From: Amoeboaphelidium occidentale
Lineage: Eukaryota; Aphelidiomycota; Aphelidea
Length of the DNA stretch: 49,881 nucleotides
Direction: 5' to 3'
NCBI GenBank assembly: GCA_023515795.1
Contig: JALGPX010000019.1
Span: 1 to 49,881 of the forward strand
Shown here: positions 40,101-49,881 of the stretch, piece by piece
Layout of the letters: the number at the start of each line of letters is the position of its first letter
Position numbering within the stretch: the first letter of the stretch is position 1
Made by a program: the position numbers and the translations under genes
The notes under the pieces: generated by a model
Told to the model about the DNA's origin: nothing
Database searches by the model: none
What the model saw: only the letters and a program-made list of their open reading frames with translations

Positions 40101-41569
40101 GTACTAAGAACGAGGCTGGGGTCTAAAGGTTCGCGAAGATCCGGAGTGGATGCTCGACTCGTACTTGCGCTGTGAGTGACTGAAGCATTGTTATGCTGTG
40201 ATTGCTTCTTAAGTGCTGCACTGCCAAACAAGTATTGAGGCTTTGTTGGACTGCCAGGTGGTAAGTTGTTTGAGCCTGTTAACTCTTCCAAGTGCAGAGA
40301 AAAGAATACCGAACCACCCTCCACTTCCGCAGATAAGTGAACATCTAAAGGCTTGTCGGTAACATTTTTTAAGACAATTCTTCGTCTCGAATGTAATCCT
40401 GTGTATGTGTTACCAAAATCCAGCTCCATAGAATTAGGATCTAAGAATGAGGTCTCGTTTGTGTTTGGAGATGTTGCAGCAGGTGAGTTGTGTTGAGGAA
40501 TAGTGATCTTGAGTTTCTCTGTCCTTGGTTTAATTCTTGATACTATACGAAGAGAAATTCCTTGATTATTGGAGTAATTGTGTATGTTTTCAAGTAAAAT
40601 ATGAAATAGGTGCTCTCCAACGTCCAATGAAGGTGAAACTTGCAATGCAAATTTCACTCGAGCAAATCCTTTCATTGCAAATATTTGCGTCCCTTCTGCT
40701 ATATCAAACACTCTGACAGTAGAATCCAAAGGCTTGATTTTCACGAATTCATGAAAATTTCTTTCTCTTGTATGGATTTTGAAGAACAAATCGATCTCCG
40801 ATAGATTGCACACTTCAAACTGAATCTCTTTTGGTTCTCCGTAGAGGATATCAACATCAATAGAATCACAAGGCTTGAAACTAGAAACAAAAACTGATTT
40901 ACACCATCGAGCTATAACCCTAATAGCAGTTTGATAATCAATCTCAAAGTTATTACTATCATGCTCAATCTTCTTCCTGTACCCTGAGAGGAAAATGTAT
41001 CCTGAAGTTTCGCGAAGATAGAATTTTTCCGATAACAACGACGCCGAATTACTTTCAACCAGATCTTGATCCCCGTAAGATGAATTGTTATTCTCTTTGG
41101 GCATGTACAAAACCACTAAAGATTTGCGTTCTTTGGGTTTCAATTCGATCTCTTTGATATGATCCACATAATTGAACATCTCATTAAAATGACTTCCGTA
41201 AAAGTCTTTATAAGCCGCTTCCACAGAATTGCTTGCCATTCGCAAACTTTTCGCTAACTTACCGTTGCTTGAAAGCTCATCCTGAGCATCAGAGTCCGCA
41301 AGACAATTCAGATTCTCATTTTCCAACTGAAACATCAATTGATCCCCCAAGTTCGATCTCAGTTGAACTATTATACATTCCTTTTCCTCAGTATTTTCCA
41401 ACTCTATCTGGCGAATAGAATGCAAACCGTTGATATAAACTCCATCAAAGTATAGTTTGTTACCAGTAAACGCATTCGCTGGAGGGACATCAAAGCCATT
41501 ACTGGGTATATGTATTTTGAAGAGGGGTTGCCCCATGACTTTGAAGTTGGAGGCTTTCGGCTTTGACAT
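37133..41569 (-). CDS. Very large MSP/ASH-like repeat protein
   Basis: A single 1478-aa frame from the ATG of MSKPKASNFKV (the frame stays open a few codons upstream). It contains several immunoglobulin-like MSP/ASH segments, each with an 'LDFG...R.i.l.N' pattern: MELDFGNTYTGLHSRRRIVL, LNFGECNIGQLKSMPLKIEN, LDFGYVPLNCSSLRTISFRN, INFGLVGKKEKLTKTIVMYN and LDFGPVLYNTPALSYDQTWS. Such domains are typical of HYDIN, CFAP and TMEM131-type proteins at cilia, centrosomes or membranes. There are also low-complexity acidic stretches and a coiled coil near residues 1300-1350 (EEQVEHLEQKLKIAKRKGRR). No membrane segment was seen. Its nearest relative was not identified. Confidence 0.85.
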   Translation of the reverse strand: MSKPKASNFKVMGQPLFKIHIPSNGFDVPPANAFTGNKLYFDGVYINGLHSIRQIELENTEEKECIIVQLRSNLGDQLMFQLENENLNCLADSDAQDELSSNGKLAKSLRMASNSVEAAYKDFYGSHFNEMFNYVDHIKEIELKPKERKSLVVLYMPKENNNSSYGDQDLVESNSASLLSEKFYLRETSGYIFLSGYRKKIEHDSNNFEIDYQTAIRVIARWCKSVFVSSFKPCDSIDVDILYGEPKEIQFEVCNLSEIDLFFKIHTRERNFHEFVKIKPLDSTVRVFDIAEGTQIFAMKGFARVKFALQVSPSLDVGEHLFHILLENIHNYSNNQGISLRIVSRIKPRTEKLKITIPQHNSPAATSPNTNETSFLDPNSMELDFGNTYTGLHSRRRIVLKNVTDKPLDVHLSAEVEGGSVFFSLHLEELTGSNNLPPGSPTKPQYLFGSAALKKQSQHNNASVTHSASTSRASTPDLREPLDPSLVLSTLEKTMEILQHSSLNQVMGVPMSPGAEYEDMLDRMEEADHAASAEIEKALSHNRSRSLEEELDLGDLESLRDEYMEPEDAVSQGEGAANTDVVLEEYILKPGTERTFDIDYCPEKQTQGLLDLNVLKKLTRKRFKLILKYCTLTDVNRRTERGKWDDQAGSLDKDKNNNLDEGWEKKFIGCKAKVCTSLIEITPRQELNFGECNIGQLKSMPLKIENLSELPARVLIKFSSKVLNCYRQEIFIAAKQATEVKMEIYPRKINSDYRKQILISNLLNHDNDQTLHVLSNNIDRNRISYHSLFYKISMKNETNFLDFGYVPLNCSSLRTISFRNITDYPIKAVLTSSSPMEMQLFVINFEKFKLQFEDQDDESVKDNLSSKNNEQRKEKLIELMEVRHLQKIDDDKKDAASQQNQPSLSLNRENSFTEVVDTSDYLDLAQNKKSSIQPIQYFRSPSQENLKSSQSQLWINTSEELVSLIDKVEQSFIDISTHSTSRQFDEDFVKNYLAAKKDLQLLVEEKYLLPISGLELPAKEQQNVILVFTPIGKNRPYVQEKSKKQDIKLFINLTEYEASIVQNEMYRNESSDQEENDLRLPVREFLIRSSLCRSVLDIRQKNINFGLVGKKEKLTKTIVMYNRSEVALFYHIKKSGSIASSDLFFAEGKYGYIRAFSKKEITFVFNPSLPGLFQEKVTFENMDDRENDQFVIVKAHVRKPSNFFIESLNLDFGPVLYNTPALSYDQTWSQNIVISNTSSQNRTFEVYYDKKSLRFGWFNIELSFEVTSSHASVMTKEEEEQVEHLEQKLKIAKRKGRRDKVVKIMEKLAKLKGTPSETDQSQSPELYGETFMSDDGSRPNSSLGIAKPKQSDEALVFGIDSKTTKIIKVNLIITPSERVGSLSGPSSERDYHEKVGFTTYDSSTGPSVDKLYLSNGESDFSFKEHEIGSPSENNRSRIVSGSIFVNEKKNKDVIKTITFSVLVCFDQEVYGQTIDMLQ

Positions 41570-41915
41570 CGAGCACGGTTCTCGCAATCTCGCCGGAAAA
41601 AGAAGTAATTTTCGAAACGGCGAACTTCTTTATGAAATTAGGCGTAATTTTATTGAATACTATTATAATTGAAGTGTGCCTGAACGCTGGGTTAGAGCCA
41701 ACACGTCCTGCCATTGTGCCGCTAGTTTAAACCTCTGTTCGCTTCTCTAACAGAGCTACTGTGAGCGAAGGTTCATAACATACATAGTGCAGCTTGTTAC
41801 ACTTGAATGTCTCATCATATTTAATGAGGAACGTTCGTATTACGATTAGAGTTTTCTGACAAGATCAGCGTCAAGAATCAACTTGTCGATCGCTCAGTCT
41901 TATTGCAGTAATCAC
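41570..41915. promoter_or_regulatory. Intergenic region between the MSP-like and CYP51 genes
   Basis: These 346 bp separate two divergent genes. No tRNA, repeat or extra gene was identified. A minus-strand frame (from 41714, starting MAGRVGSNPAFRH) might be a first exon of the large gene, but no splice joining it in frame was convincing. Confidence 0.4.
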
Positions 41916-43593
<1,678 letters not shown>

Positions 43594-43648
43594 TAAAATG
43601 CAATGGTCTAGCGTTTCAAGAAACAGACTGTAATAACATCTATAGAAA

Positions 43649-44314
43649 TTAACACGTTTTGTATTCTGCTTTCGCGCCTTGTTGGTGGATGCCAGCATAA
43701 ATTGTGTTGTCAACTTTCCGTAGATCTGGACACGTCTTGATTTGCATGTGAGGAAGTCCAAAATTTGAGACAAGTATTCGATAAAGGCCTTGATTTAGTT
43801 TGTTCTGATGAAGAGCTGGCCAATTGAGCCAAAGTGATTTCCCAGAACAAGGATCATCTGATAGCGTAGAAAGAATGCCTGTTTCAAGTTCGTATTGGCT
43901 AGAAGATCTTTCTTCATTCAACTTCGTCTCAACTTTACCAACAATTACTGTCTCTTCAAGTGATCTCGTTGAGGTGGTTTGAAGCAGGCTTGGAAGCGAA
44001 GTTGAGATTTCTGCTTCTGATATTCCTTTGCTTAGCATTTCGACTTCACTCTTAAGATCTCTAAAGAACTTCAGATCTTCCATATCTTTTAGTTTCTCCT
44101 CTTTCTCCGTTACTGTACATGTAAGTTGATCATCCCTTTTATCTTCAAGCCAAGGTTTTGATGCTGCAGAAATCAAGGGCTGATCTATGATGGTTGATTT
44201 TTCCCAAAAGTCTTTTAGTCTAGCAAAGTCTGACTTATTGATAACAGCAGAAGATCTTTTGGCTACTTCAGTAGAGTAAAGTCTATTGAAACGGTTGGAA
44301 CCAGGTCTGCTCAT
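43649..44314 (-). CDS. Hypothetical protein, partly coiled coil
   Basis: 221 aa starting MSRPGSNRFNRLYSTEV, which could be a mitochondrial presequence. A Glu/Lys-rich helix follows (EKEEKLKDMEDLKFFRDLKS), with a more ordered end (LWLNWPALHQNKLNQGLYRI, PHMQIKTCPDLRKVDNTIYA). No family is recognised. It ends 55 bp from the CYP51 stop and starts 33 bp after the biotin ligase stop. A mitochondrial ribosomal or assembly protein is conceivable but unproven. Confidence 0.6.
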   Translation of the reverse strand: MSRPGSNRFNRLYSTEVAKRSSAVINKSDFARLKDFWEKSTIIDQPLISAASKPWLEDKRDDQLTCTVTEKEEKLKDMEDLKFFRDLKSEVEMLSKGISEAEISTSLPSLLQTTSTRSLEETVIVGKVETKLNEERSSSQYELETGILSTLSDDPCSGKSLWLNWPALHQNKLNQGLYRILVSNFGLPHMQIKTCPDLRKVDNTIYAGIHQQGAKAEYKTC

Positions 44315-44347
44315 TTGATCACCGCAAAAACTGGACTTGTTTGAACC

Positions 44348-45454
44348 TCAACCAAGTTTCTTGCATATCATGCCTCGTGTCAAATCGAAAGAGTTACCAC
44401 CTGGCTGCAATTCATACACTATACCATCGTTTCTTTTGGCAATAAGAAAACCTTGGTCGTTTATGCCGATGATGGTTGCTGTTATAAATTCATCGTGATC
44501 TGAGTTATCTTCGATTGCAGGAGTTAAATTTGCAACATCTTTTGATATTCTAACAACTTGATTTCCATGTATCCAGTGCCGGTAGTATGATACTACAAAC
44601 TCTGATTTATCTCCGTGTTCGAGCTGCACATAAAGTTTTTCGAAACGTTTCAACACTTCCTCGATGAAAAGCATTCTTGAAGGAACGCTTCCCTGAAGAT
44701 TCAATTCATCAGCAACCTGAGCCACTGACTTCGGACCATCCTTGTTTGATAGATTAACACCTAAACCAACAATAAGGCGTGGATTTTCTTCATGAAAAGA
44801 AGTATTTACGAGGATACCTCCAATTTTATCGAACTTCGCAGGATTCTTGTCAGCTGAAACAATAATATCATTAGGCCATTTTATAAACGCCGGTATTGAC
44901 GGAATAAAATGCTTTAAAGCCTCGACTGCAGCCAGCGCCATAATGTATTGCACAAAAACTAAATCTCCCAAGGATTTGTTTCTCCAATCTACAACCAGAG
45001 ACATTGCCAACGATCCAGATGGTGTCATCCATTTGTTCTGACCTCTACCTCTTCCGCAACTTTGTCTATCGCTGAGGAACAATGTTCCATTAGGCCATAA
45101 GGGTAACACATTGTACCACTTTTCTAAAAACGTCTGAGTTGATTCTATCTCTTCCGTAAACAACACCGTGTGACCACAGAACTTTGTGCTTTTCAGAATG
45201 CCTTCAAAGTATGTTTTTGCATTAAAGGAAGTTAAATGCGTTGTGTTTCCAGCAGTATAACAAGATACATTTACTGAATCTGAGTTGGTTACTTGTGAAG
45301 TGCGAGCATTTCCATTAAAGAAACTCGATACAGTATCGCCATAAGGTAACAAAGCCTTTTCTGTGTTAAATGAAACAGCATTCGATTGTAAAGACCTCCA
45401 AAAAGATTCAAAAGTGGTCTTGTTGGAGAACAACGCAAGTATGTGCGGCATCAT
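44348..45454 (-). CDS. BPL1: Biotin-protein ligase
   Basis: 368 aa, intronless. It activates biotin to biotinyl-AMP and transfers it to carboxylases (acetyl-CoA, pyruvate and others). Key motifs are DRQSCGRGRGQNKWMTPSGS (the GRGRxxxxW biotin/ATP loop), AFIKWPNDIIV and DKIGGILVN, followed by LIVGLGVNLSNKDGP. The C-terminal cap is present. The first ~105 residues are an N-terminal region with no recognised domain; they are much shorter than the amidotransferase-like extension of yeast Bpl1 or human HLCS. Confidence 0.94.
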   Translation of the reverse strand: MMPHILALFSNKTTFESFWRSLQSNAVSFNTEKALLPYGDTVSSFFNGNARTSQVTNSDSVNVSCYTAGNTTHLTSFNAKTYFEGILKSTKFCGHTVLFTEEIESTQTFLEKWYNVLPLWPNGTLFLSDRQSCGRGRGQNKWMTPSGSLAMSLVVDWRNKSLGDLVFVQYIMALAAVEALKHFIPSIPAFIKWPNDIIVSADKNPAKFDKIGGILVNTSFHEENPRLIVGLGVNLSNKDGPKSVAQVADELNLQGSVPSRMLFIEEVLKRFEKLYVQLEHGDKSEFVVSYYRHWIHGNQVVRISKDVANLTPAIEDNSDHDEFITATIIGINDQGFLIAKRNDGIVYELQPGGNSFDLTRGMICKKLG

Positions 45455-45565
45455 CGCGTTTCGATTCCAAGAAATTGATTATAATTGAGCAGAGGAGATA
45501 GATCTTTGAGTAATCTTTAAGTTGACAAACTAATCTTGTTACTTCTCCTCTAAAGGCGATTCTGT

Positions 45566-45909
45566 ATGCAGAAGATGACACTGTTTCAACCTCCTAAGGA
45601 TCGCATACTTCAGGCTAATCGCATGAACCTCGAAGTTTCAATAGAGATATTCAAACTCAAGATAAGCATAAAATCTATATAGATCATGCTTCTACCTGAC
45701 ACGGAAGGCGATAGGGATTGTTACATGTCTGCAGCGTAGTCGTTTCTCCAGATATCAGACCCGAGCTTCATCTTTATGATTACTTAGACATAAATCGCGA
45801 ATCCTAGAAAATTATTACGCGAAATCCTGTAAGTGTTAGGTACTATCTTTACGTCTAATCTCATTGTCTCCTAGATTTTCAGTTTCAATATGGCTCTGCT
45901 CCAAATTGA
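45566..45909 (+). CDS. Possible 65-aa spliced gene
   Basis: Four short exons (45566..45634, 45683..45735, 45788..45828, 45875..45909) splice in frame. The product begins MQKMTLFQPPKDRILQANRM and continues LLPDTEGDRDCYMSAAHKSR, ending at a TGA. Introns would be 48, 52 and 46 nt with donors GTTTCA, GTAGTC and GTAAGT. The GTTTCA donor is also used in the LIM gene. No family was recognised, and the last acceptor has alternatives. It fills an otherwise empty 580-bp gap. The rest of that gap (45455-45565 and 45910-46034) shows nothing clear. Confidence 0.4.
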
Positions 45910-46034
45910 CAAGGTTCACGCTCTTACTAAAGAGTTAACACAATGATGTACTCTCCGTAATAAAATTTTCTAGTTGATGTGAACGTATTACGAAGGATTG
46001 TGCTGAATGATCCTGTAAAAATTGATTTCTTCCG

Positions 46035-46985
46035 ATGAACGATTCGCCTTCCGCCATCGAATTGGAGGGAAGCAGCAGAGGCAGCAGAAGACAGAACATC
46101 GAATTGCTTTCGGATAGTTCATCCCCTATAAGACGCTCTAACAGAATACATGAGAAGAGAAAGCATAATTTAAGTAATCCAGAGGAAATACCTGTTTCAT
46201 CTGTTGTACCACAAGTCGATGCTGCACTAGCTGTTAACCATAACGATGATGATGTGATTGTTATTTCAGAGACAGTACGACAGAGGCCTTCCTCTAGAGA
46301 TAGGCGGCGGAGAAGGATACAGTCCCCAGGAACTCGTAGAAACCGGCGACGAACAGCGGATTTAGATGACGAAATCACGGTTGTTTCAGAGACCATACGG
46401 CAAGCACCTGTACCGGATTTAGTCGTTGTTAGCTCAAGGGTGAACAGGACGAGTAATCGGCCACAATTGGGGCAAAATTATATGGATGCTCCTTCAGATT
46501 TTCGAGATGGCGGCATCTTTCGGCGAGCGCAAAACGGCCGTTCATCATCTATTGGTAACTCCAGACATGCAAGAGAGATAAACTATGGTGGATTTTTGGA
46601 CTTTATACCGGCTTCTTTATTTCAAAACCGGTTTGCCTTTAGATCGAGGAATGAAGCAGCTCTTTTAGATCATATGCACGATGTTCCGGCCAACCTCAGC
46701 CCTGGAAATTCTTATGAACAGAACCTACAGTTGGCTGAACAGCTTGGTTCCGTAAAAAGTGGGTTCACGGACGCACAGATAGGTCATTTACCGGAAATCA
46801 CATACAAGACAGGATCATCTCTAGAAGACAAGTCATGTAGCATTTGTATTGAGCCTTACAAAAATAACGAAAAGTTACTCCTTTTGGTACCTTGCACGCA
46901 CAAGTTCCACAAAAAATGCATCAAGCCGTGGCTTCATAACAACAGAACATGTCCGATTTGTCGATATCAAATATCGTTTCAATAA
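46035..46985 (+). CDS. RING-H2 protein with tandem SUMO-interacting motifs
   Basis: 316 aa. The C-terminus is a RING-H2 finger (CSICIEPYKNNEKLLLLVPC, then CTHKFHKKCIKPWL and CPIC), so it is a likely E3 ubiquitin ligase. The N-terminal half is disordered and basic but has several short hydrophobic cores flanked by acid: IELLSDSSS (about 22-30), DDDVIVIS (71-78), DDEITVVS (111-118) and DLVVVSS (128-134). Repeated hydrophobic-acidic cores followed by a terminal RING are how SUMO-targeted ligases such as RNF4 and Slx8 are built. Arginine-rich stretches between them could hold it in the nucleus or on DNA. Confidence 0.88.
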   Translation: MNDSPSAIELEGSSRGSRRQNIELLSDSSSPIRRSNRIHEKRKHNLSNPEEIPVSSVVPQVDAALAVNHNDDDVIVISETVRQRPSSRDRRRRRIQSPGTRRNRRRTADLDDEITVVSETIRQAPVPDLVVVSSRVNRTSNRPQLGQNYMDAPSDFRDGGIFRRAQNGRSSSIGNSRHAREINYGGFLDFIPASLFQNRFAFRSRNEAALLDHMHDVPANLSPGNSYEQNLQLAEQLGSVKSGFTDAQIGHLPEITYKTGSSLEDKSCSICIEPYKNNEKLLLLVPCTHKFHKKCIKPWLHNNRTCPICRYQISFQ

Positions 46986-46992
46986 TAAACAC

Positions 46993-49091
46993 ATGCAGCG
47001 AGCAGGAGTAGTTTCACAAGCAGGGAGACCACTTACAGCTTCCCAAAACTTTTTCAATGCTTCTTTATTGCCTAATAACCTTCATCAAATTCCAGATGGA
47101 CGATATACCCATGTGATATATTCCTTGGTAAAACTCGGAAGATATCATGATGTTGTTACAATCCTAGAGTATCAGTTACAGTCAAGAGCTCCTTCAAGAC
47201 CGATTCTTTCACTTCTTGGCTATTGCTACTATCAATTACAGGATTATCAAGCTGCATGCCAAGTATATGAAGATTTATGCAGGATTTGCGATGACGATGA
47301 TTACAAATGTTACTATGCGAAAGCATTACTTAAATGCGGCGAAGCAGAAAAGGCCGTAGAAGCTTGTTTAACAGTATCTGATCCCACTCATCAGGATGAA
47401 GTTTTGAAGATTAAGGCAGAAGCCTTGTTTCAATTGGGTCAAATAGCAGCTTCCAAAGACCTAATCGAGAAAGGCCGCCGTGATATGGACAATTTGATAA
47501 GCCATGGATGCCTCTTGTACTCTGAAGGGGACGTTTCAAACGCATTAGCGAAATGGAAAGAGGCTTTCAACAAATACGGATATCGTAGCGATCTTGCCTA
47601 CAACATTGCGATCGGATTTTACATGTTGAAGGAGTATGATCAATCGCTAAAGTGGATAATGGAAATAATTCAAAGGGCTTTGAAAGAGCATCCAGGTTTG
47701 TTAGCTCTGTTTATTCTACTGAAATCATAGAATTTAGCGCTGCTGTTGGCTCAGACTCAGACAGGAAACAAATTACTAATTCAACTGCATTACAGTCTTC
47801 CTTTCTAATTGAATGTTTCAACCTTAAGGCCGCAGTAGAAAGTGAGAGAAAAAGCAATAAGGCAGCTTTGCAGACTTTGAATGATATGCCGTCACGAAGA
47901 GAAGAAGATTTGGATCCTGTTACATTACATAATCAAGCAGTGTTATCAATGGATTTAGATCCCTCAGAATCATTTGAAAAACTCCATTTTCTTATTGAGG
48001 AAAATTTGGCTCCGAATGAAAGTTTCCAGAACTTAGTTCTTGCTTACTTCCATCATGATCATGATGATTTTGCCACTAATTTATTGTCTACCAACTCTGA
48101 GTTATTACTGGACATAGAAGCTTTAGATAAAGAATTTTTAGAATGCTATACTCTAGGAAGACTTTCACCTGAGGAAGCAATAAGGAAGCTTGATAATGCT
48201 GAAAGTAATCTCGAGGCGATGATCAGAGAACAGCGTACAGTTTTGCAGCAAGCAGAAGAAATGGCCGACGAACAACAACTCCGAATTGCAGAGGATGAGT
48301 TAGAGCTGTTTTTTGAAAAGTTTTTTCCTTGTATCAGTTTCTTATTTGTTTAGGCTCCTGTCAGTTATAATGCTCAAGGCTAGAATTTTTTGGGACCAAC
48401 AGAAATTCGATTATGCTGAAAAAATTCTCAAAAAGGCTTCAGGGCTCTACAAGGATAACGAATGTTGGAACAGGAATTACGGCCATGTTTTGTTTGTTCA
48501 AGGAAAGTATGAAGAAGCCGCGGAGTACTACAATTTATGTTTGCAAAGGAAACAAGATGATGTAATTTTCTTAATCCGTATAACATTTAGATTTTGTCCC
48601 TGCCGCCGGTTCTTTTGGCCAACGTATGTGTCTGCCATATTTTATTAGGAAATAACGAAGCGGCTGAATCTCTGTTAATTACAATTGATCGTTATGAACA
48701 AATCGAGGCAACCAATGAACGGGGCTCCAGAATCCATTCGTGTATTGCAAATGTAATAATTGGTGCACTGTATTGTTCCAAAGGGAGTATTGAGTTTGGT
48801 GTGTCTCGTGTGATAAGCGGTATGGAGCCGGTACAAGAGAAGCTCAAGAAGGACACATGGCTATATGCCAAGAAATTTTTCATTTCATTGCTCGAGATGT
48901 TATCTAAGCAAATGTTTTTATTAGAAGATAATACTTTTAATGGAACTTTGTCTTTGTTAGAGAAATGCGAAAGGTACGGGGAAACTTTGATTTGTTTCTA
49001 TGACCCCATCTTGAAAAGCAAAAGGACAGTTTCGCAAGAAGCTGCTAGAATTCGTCAATTCTATATGTCGTTGTATGCTGTTTGTAAGTGA
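46993..49091 (+). CDS. IFT70: Intraflagellar transport protein IFT70 (TTC30)
   Basis: Exons 46993..47695, 47731..48319, 48354..48561 and 48591..49091 (introns of 35, 34 and 29 nt) give 666 aa, the size of human TTC30A (665). IFT70 is a TPR subunit of the IFT-B core that carries cargo into cilia. Matching stretches are SLLGYCYYQLQDYQAACQVY, SRREEDLDPVTLHNQAVLSM, LLANVCVCHILLGNNEAAES and GALYCSKGSIEFGVSRVISG. Donors GTTTGT and GTTTTT are used. The last intron, 29 nt, is the shortest found. It starts 7 bp after the RING gene stop. The last 31 bp overlap the convergent ABC transporter. Confidence 0.95.
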
Positions 49092-49881
49092 TACAGGTCT
49101 CCTTGTGATTCCATCAAACTTGAGTATGATCCTTGTTCTGAAATAGAGCCGTTCTTTACAACTGCTATTCTATCCATAATCGCTAGAGACGATAGACGAT
49201 GAGTGATCACAATGACCGTCTGATTAGATGATAGTTTCGAGATTTCGTTTATCACTGTAGCCTCAGAGTCGAAATCTAGCGAGGCAGAAAACTCATCGAG
49301 TAACAAAATCTTTGCATTTGAATAGAAAGCCCTGGCCAATGCGATTCTTTGACTCTGACCTCCTGAAAGTTGCAGTCCACTCTCGCCGATCGGAGTATCA
49401 TATCCGTCCTTCAGAGTGTTTATAAAGTCATGAATGTTTGCTTTCTTTGATGCTGCGATGACATTTTCAATTCTTGACTGCTTATCGGATACTTGTTCTT
49501 TTTCTGAATATGTGATATTGTCAAAGATAGTTCTCTTCAAAAGTCGACTCTCTTGGGGAACCCAACCAAGAATTCTTGGAATCATTCTGTTTTCGATCGC
49601 TTTCAGGTTAAGATGGCCTACCATGATCGTTCCTGAAATCGGCTTATACATTTTCAATAGCAACGCAAATATGCTACTCTTTCCGATGCCGCTTTCTCCA
49701 ACAATAGCAAGCTTTTCTCCTTGTTCCACTCGAAGATTGATGCCACGCAATACCGTAACTTCTGGCCGAGAAGGGTAGCAGAATGAAACATTTTTGATCT
49801 CAACGCTTCCTGTAATATTTTCCATTCCGTCTTTTTCTGATCCAATTTTCGGTCTCTTTGCTTGCACAAAATCTCCAATGC
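49061..49881 (-). CDS. ABCB-type ABC transporter, C-terminal nucleotide-binding domain (partial)
   Basis: The 3' end of a gene whose start lies beyond the window; the frame stays open to the edge (about 272 residues seen). The nucleotide-binding domain is complete: VEIKNVSFCYPSRPEVTVL (A loop), Walker A GESGIGKSS, Q loop VPQE, signature LSGGQSQRIAL, Walker B KILLLDEFSASLD and H loop VITHRLSS. The order matches ABCB exporters (MDR/TAP type). In Walker B the usual Pro-Thr after Glu is Phe-Ser, which some members tolerate. The coding end overlaps the IFT70 end by 31 bp. Confidence 0.92.
   Translation of the reverse strand, partial: IGDFVQAKRPKIGSEKDGMENITGSVEIKNVSFCYPSRPEVTVLRGINLRVEQGEKLAIVGESGIGKSSIFALLLKMYKPISGTIMVGHLNLKAIENRMIPRILGWVPQESRLLKRTIFDNITYSEKEQVSDKQSRIENVIAASKKANIHDFINTLKDGYDTPIGESGLQLSGGQSQRIALARAFYSNAKILLLDEFSASLDFDSEATVINEISKLSSNQTVIVITHRLSSLAIMDRIAVVKNGSISEQGSYSSLMESQGDLYHLQTAYNDI

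Noticed and set aside
41660-41780. A tRNA gene between the MSP-like protein and CYP51
   Set aside because: No paired acceptor stem or GGTTCGA T-loop could be built.

Overview
The window is nuclear DNA from a compact eukaryotic microbial genome. It carries spliceosomal introns, eukaryote-only genes (SPT5, CDC6, APC8, epsin, a Golgi SNARE) and mitochondrial import and assembly factors (MICU1, SDHAF2). It also encodes IFT70, an intraflagellar transport subunit, so the lineage probably builds a flagellum at some stage. UAA, UAG and UGA all act as stops. I rebuilt 34 introns by splicing reading frames. All are 29-51 nt except one of 139 nt, and most intergenic gaps are under 200 bp. A zoosporic fungus or fungus-like protist would fit CYP51, a VCX1-type exchanger, a PBI2-like inhibitor, a HOM6-like enzyme and a bZIP beside MICU1 and IFT70. 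No species can be assigned from sequence alone.

Layout. 0.3-13.2 kb: SPT5 (-), epsin (+), APC8/CDC23 (-), a cysteine-rich ABCG transporter (-), RRP46 (-), a small LIM protein (+), MICU1 (+) and a multipass membrane protein (-). 13.4-16.6 kb: an intronless 1083-aa protein joining a P-loop NTPase-like region to C-terminal CHY and CTCHY zinc fingers, the most unusual gene here. 16.7-23.4 kb: two short hypotheticals (-), membrin (-), an unknown C-terminally anchored membrane protein (+), cytosolic PheRS beta (+) and a Ca2+/H+ exchanger (-). 23.6-27.7 kb: CDC6 (+), a DUF1295 membrane reductase-like protein (-) and homoserine dehydrogenase (-).

27.7-31.6 kb is an AT-rich, microsatellite-dense stretch. 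It holds a lysine-rich nucleolar-type protein, a stand-alone I9 inhibitor, a low-complexity membrane protein, a bZIP factor and an arrestin-like protein. It contains two assembly joins (13 N and 1 N), each flanked by near-identical sequence, most likely two haplotypes placed end to end.

32-49.9 kb: a myristoylatable EF-hand protein (-), a SET-MYND protein (+), a bacterial-type MscL channel (+), SDHAF2 (+), a 519-aa hypothetical (-), a 1478-aa MSP/ASH-like protein (-), CYP51 (+), a hypothetical (-), biotin-protein ligase (-), a possible 65-aa spliced gene (+), a RING-H2 protein with SUMO-interacting motifs (+), IFT70 (+) and the end of an ABCB-type transporter (-).

The genes do not form one pathway. 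Neighbours are often divergent pairs sharing 40-350 bp of upstream DNA (SPT5/epsin, RRP46/LIM, membrin/unknown membrane protein, CAX/CDC6, EF-hand/SET-MYND, bZIP/arrestin, MSP/CYP51), or convergent pairs whose coding ends touch or overlap (MICU1/membrane protein, IFT70/ABCB).
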